64,000 bases of DNA. It comes from CAZLFQ01 sp044229535. Its GTDB lineage: Bacteria; Pseudomonadota; Alphaproteobacteria; Rickettsiales; Midichloriaceae. The notes beneath the pieces are model-generated. The model had not been told where the DNA came from. It saw only the letters and a list, made by a program, of their open reading frames with translations, and did no database searches. Positions 61,667 through 64,000 of the stretch are shown here, in pieces. The position numbers and the translations under genes were made by a program. How positions within the stretch are numbered: position 1 is the first letter of the stretch; every line of letters begins with the position of its first letter. The stretch spans positions 620,001-684,000 of the forward strand of contig JBGASU010000001.1 of NCBI GenBank assembly GCA_044229535.1, given 5' to 3'.

Positions 61667-62242
61667 CTACTTCTTAACTACTTTCTTTTTCTTTTTTTCA
61701 GCACTCTGATCTGTTGAAGAATCAGTTTCTGAAACAATACCAATCTCTCTTCTTCCTACAATCTCACCAACTTTTTTACCGCGCTTCTCAGCTGTAAATC
61801 TAGGCGATCTTGTCAAAGTTAGCGCTTGAATAGCAGCCTTTACAAGGTTATGCGGGTTTGTTGAACCAATTGATTTGGCAACAACATCTTTAATTCCCAA
61901 AGCTTCACAAACCGCTCTAACAGAACCGCCAGCAATAATACCAGTACCTGCAGGAGCAGATCTCATTATTACTTTCCCTGCGCCAAATGTCCCTATAACG
62001 TCGTGATGAAGTGTTCTTCCATCTCTTAAAGGAATTTTAATCATGCTTCTTTTAGCTTCATTTGTTGCTTTTTCATTAGCATCCATAACTTCAGCAGCTT
62101 TACCAAGACCAATTCCAACTCTACCTTTTCTGTCACCAACAACAACGATAACACCAAAACTAAATCTTCTACCACCTTTTACTACCTTAGCATTTCTACT
62201 AACGTCTACTATTTTTTTATAAATTTCTAAATTTTCAGACAT
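61667..62242 (-). CDS. rpsE: 30S ribosomal protein S5
   Basis: 191 residues. RRFSFGVIVVVGDRKGRVGIGLGKA (ends cited), GAGKVIMRSAPAGTGIIAGG and the KSIGSTNPHNLVKA stretch are diagnostic. Important for decoding accuracy. A C-terminal Lys-rich end (SAEKKKKKVVKK) extends the normal protein by about 20 residues, matching the tail style of L9 and L15. Confidence 0.97.
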   Translation of the reverse strand: MSENLEIYKKIVDVSRNAKVVKGGRRFSFGVIVVVGDRKGRVGIGLGKAAEVMDANEKATNEAKRSMIKIPLRDGRTLHHDVIGTFGAGKVIMRSAPAGTGIIAGGSVRAVCEALGIKDVVAKSIGSTNPHNLVKAAIQALTLTRSPRFTAEKRGKKVGEIVGRREIGIVSETDSSTDQSAEKKKKKVVKK

Positions 62243-62251
62243 AATCTTCCT

Positions 62252-62605
62252 TTAAAATTTCAACCCAGCTTTTCTAGCGCCTTCTGCTAAAGCTTTCACT
62301 CTTCCATGATATAAATAACCACCACGATCGAATACTATTGATGAAGCCTTTTGCTTTAGAGCTCTCTCTGCAACCAACTCACCTACCTTTTCAGCAGCAG
62401 CTACTGTAGAAGGTTTTACGCTAGAAGGAAAGTCTTTTTCCATTGATGAAGCAGAAACAATTGTCACTCCTTTTACATCATCGATTACTTGCGCATAGAT
62501 ATGCTGATTAGATCTATAAACTGTCAATCTTAGTTTTCCATAAGATTTCTTTCTTAGACCAGACCTTAATCTTTGCTTTCTTCTGTCAAAATTATTTTTG
62601 TACAT
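62252..62605 (-). CDS. rplR: 50S ribosomal protein L18
   Basis: 117 residues with RKQRLRSGLRKKSYGKLRLTV, NQHIYAQVIDD, FDRGGYLYHGRVKALAEGARKAGLKF (ends cited). Binds 5S rRNA. Ten bases after rpsE's start side, standard spc order. Confidence 0.97.
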   Translation of the reverse strand: MYKNNFDRRKQRLRSGLRKKSYGKLRLTVYRSNQHIYAQVIDDVKGVTIVSASSMEKDFPSSVKPSTVAAAEKVGELVAERALKQKASSIVFDRGGYLYHGRVKALAEGARKAGLKF

Positions 62606-62617
62606 ACTTCTACCTAA

Positions 62618-63151
62618 TTATTTCTTCTTACCTTCTTTACGACGGATCACTTCACCTTCGTAGCTAATACCTTTACCTTTGTAAGGCTCTGGTTTTCTTA
62701 ATTGTCTTATGTTAGATGCAACTTGACCAACTAACTGCTTATCAAAACCAGTAATTTCAATTTGCGTAGGTTTTAGACACTTTATTGCAACGTTTTTAGG
62801 AATCTTATAAACTATGTCATGGCTAAATCCTAGAGTTAATCTCAGTAAATCTCCAGTGACCTCAGCCTTAAAGCCTACACCTTTTAAGTCTAAAACTTGT
62901 CTAAATCCATTTACAACGCCTTCAACCATATTAGCTGTTAGCTTTCTATGTAAGCCACAAAGAGCTTTAGCATTGCTAGCTGTACTTACTGTATAAAAAT
63001 CTAAATGCTCAGGATGCACATCCACAGCAACTTCTGCAGGAACACTTAAAGTCAAAGTGCCTTTTGCACCAGAAACTGTTAACACTCCTTTTTCATAAGA
63101 AACTTTTGCTTCTTTAGCAATTTTTACTGGTAGTTTTTTAATCTTCGCCAT
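62618..63151 (-). CDS. rplF: 50S ribosomal protein L6
   Basis: 177 residues. VEGVVNGFRQVLDLKGVGFKAEV (ends cited) and the C-terminal QLRKPEPYKGKGISYEGEVIRRKEGKKK (ends cited) are diagnostic. Binds 23S rRNA near the L7/L12 stalk. Spacing of 13 bases from rpsH. Confidence 0.97.
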   Translation of the reverse strand: MAKIKKLPVKIAKEAKVSYEKGVLTVSGAKGTLTLSVPAEVAVDVHPEHLDFYTVSTASNAKALCGLHRKLTANMVEGVVNGFRQVLDLKGVGFKAEVTGDLLRLTLGFSHDIVYKIPKNVAIKCLKPTQIEITGFDKQLVGQVASNIRQLRKPEPYKGKGISYEGEVIRRKEGKKK

Positions 63152-63163
63152 TTTAACTCTCTA

Positions 63164-63562
63164 TTACCAACATTCACCTATTAATTCGCCACCAACATTC
63201 TTAGCCTTTGCTTCATGATCAGACAAAATACCTTGTGGAGTGGTAATAATAAGAATACCTAAACCACCTTGCACTTTTGGCATAGCAGAAACTTTGCTAT
63301 ACACTCTACAACCAGATTTGGAAACTCTTCCCAAATGATTAATTACAGGCATATTTTCATGATACTTAAGATCTATCTTTAAAAACTTAGCACCGTTTGT
63401 ATGCGCTAATTCTTCTGAAGCTTCTACGTAACCTTCTCTTACAAGCACTTCCACAACAGATTTCACCTGATTAGATGAAGGAACTAGAACATATCCATGC
63501 CCAGCTCGTTGTGCGTTTTTTATTCTTGCAAATGCGTCAGCTATTCTATCTGTTAATGACAT
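63164..63562 (-). CDS. rpsH: 30S ribosomal protein S8
   Basis: 132 residues from ATG 63562 (MSLTDRIADAFARIKNAQRAG). The longest ORF starts at TTG 63577 and would overlap rpsN; the ATG eight bases after the rpsN stop is preferred. ILIITTPQGILSDHEAKAKNVGGELIGECW (ends cited) is the S8 end. S8 also represses the spc operon in E. coli by binding its mRNA; no such site could be judged here. Confidence 0.96.
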   Translation of the reverse strand: MSLTDRIADAFARIKNAQRAGHGYVLVPSSNQVKSVVEVLVREGYVEASEELAHTNGAKFLKIDLKYHENMPVINHLGRVSKSGCRVYSKVSAMPKVQGGLGILIITTPQGILSDHEAKAKNVGGELIGECW

Positions 63563-63570
63563 ATTTCTAA

Positions 63571-63876
63571 TTACCAACTTGACTTTGTTACACCAGGAAG
63601 CATTCCTCTTCCAGCTAAATATCTTATACAGATCCTAGAAACTTTGAATTTTCTAAAGAATCCTCTCGCTCTTCCTGTAAGCTCACACCTATTTCTTACT
63701 CTTGAAGGAGCTCCATTTCTAGGCATTTTTGCTAACTTTATCTGAGCAGCAAAACGCTCTTCTAAAGATACTTTTTTATTCATAATGATATCTTTAAGAG
63801 ACTTTCTTTTAGCAGCATCTCTCGCTACCATTCTCTTACGACGATTATTTTTTTCTACTGAACTTTTTTTTGCCAT
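63571..63876 (-). CDS. rpsN: 30S ribosomal protein S14 (zinc-independent type)
   Basis: 101 residues, the long non-zinc form without CxxC pairs. MAKKSSVEKNNRRKRMV, RNRCELTGRARGFFRKF and LAGRGMLPGVTKSSW are diagnostic. An A8 run lies at codons 3-5. Between rplE and rpsH. Confidence 0.97.
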   Translation of the reverse strand: MAKKSSVEKNNRRKRMVARDAAKRKSLKDIIMNKKVSLEERFAAQIKLAKMPRNGAPSRVRNRCELTGRARGFFRKFKVSRICIRYLAGRGMLPGVTKSSW

Positions 63877-63886
63877 AATTCTCTAC

Positions 63887-64000
63887 TTAATTTTTATTAA
63901 ATGGGAAGTTAAACTCTGTTAGCAAAGCTTTTGCTTCTTCATTTGTTTGAGCTGAAGTGACAAACACTAGATTCATTCCTAGAATTTTATCAACTTTATC
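63887..64000 (-). CDS. rplE: 50S ribosomal protein L5, C-terminal fragment cut by window edge
   Basis: The last 37 codons of a gene that continues beyond the right edge. Reading inward from 64000 gives DKVDKILGMNLVFVTSAQ then TNEEAKALLTEFNFPFNKN and TAA at 63887; the GMNLVFVTSA and LLTEFNFPF segments are the L5 C-terminus. Its position before rpsN is the normal spc order. Confidence 0.93.
   Translation of the reverse strand, partial: DKVDKILGMNLVFVTSAQTNEEAKALLTEFNFPFNKN

Noticed and set aside
1..64000. CRISPR arrays, transposases, prophage, tRNA or rRNA genes
   Set aside because: No regularly spaced direct repeats, no transposase or integrase-like protein, and no cloverleaf-like sequence seen in any intergenic gap.

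Overview
The window is an AT-rich, densely coding bacterial chromosome segment that looks like a member of the Rickettsiales (Alphaproteobacteria), a host-associated intracellular lineage. Evidence: class I lysyl-tRNA synthetase, a membrane-anchored c-type cytochrome, a zinc-type adenylate kinase inside the spc/alpha ribosomal cluster, sdhE/gltA/sdhB, orphan pccA, dnaN away from dnaA, and many ankyrin-repeat or low-complexity proteins typical of secreted host-interaction factors. Genus is not decidable from the sequence alone. An envelope with lipid A is indicated by lpxB, lolA, lolC/E, bamD, mlaA, mlaC, tolC and two AsmA-type proteins. There is no tRNA, rRNA, CRISPR array, transposase or prophage that I can see. 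No gene-free stretch exceeds about 275 bases.

Layout. 1-13.5 kb (minus strand): lepA (cut by the left edge), then in transcription order asmA-like, amgK-murU (peptidoglycan sugar recycling), lysS-prfA, and a tightly packed sdhB-bamD-murC-tolC run. 13.5-17.1 kb: a two-gene accessory unit (ankyrin/membrane protein plus unknown). 17.2-19.6 kb: lepB-rnc-era operon. 19.6-21.2 kb: two unknown membrane proteins. 21.3-29.1 kb (plus strand): Bax-inhibitor-1 family protein, cytochrome c, nfeD-SPFH pair, TPR-methyltransferase, mlaA-mlaC, a small unknown, pccA. 29.1-33.2 kb: DUF2177 protein and a PAS sensor without kinase domain, divergent from a PAP2 protein and dnaN. 33.3-43 kb: accessory belt with three host-interaction-type proteins (a Ser/Pro-rich one, a 975-residue ankyrin protein, a short ankyrin protein), interleaved with a HAD phosphatase, nhaA, lolC/E, nnrD and a composite palindromic intergenic repeat. 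43-44.4 kb: rpsF-rpsR-rplI. 44.5-56.3 kb: mixed block (YhdP/AsmA-like, lolA, an unknown 526-residue protein, trmJ, gltA, sdhE-lpxB, unknowns, an alpha/beta hydrolase). 56.4-64 kb: rplE to rplQ ribosomal cluster, running off the right edge.

Themes. Housekeeping operons are compact, with frequent start/stop overlaps. The accessory genes stand apart: each sits alone or in a pair, several carry an unusually strong Shine-Dalgarno with a near-identical leader (AAGGGGATTTATG or GGAGGG-N4-5-ATG), and they encode ankyrin, Ser/Pro-rich or membrane proteins of no recognised bacterial function. The best candidates for something undescribed are the 975-residue ankyrin protein with a Cys-Cys-Gln central domain, the Ser/Pro-rich protein at 33.3-34.6 kb, the ankyrin/membrane two-gene unit at 13.6-17.1 kb, and the shared leader that may mark a co-expressed effector set. 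Starts were moved from the longest possible ORF where Shine-Dalgarno, family alignment or overlap favoured an internal ATG.
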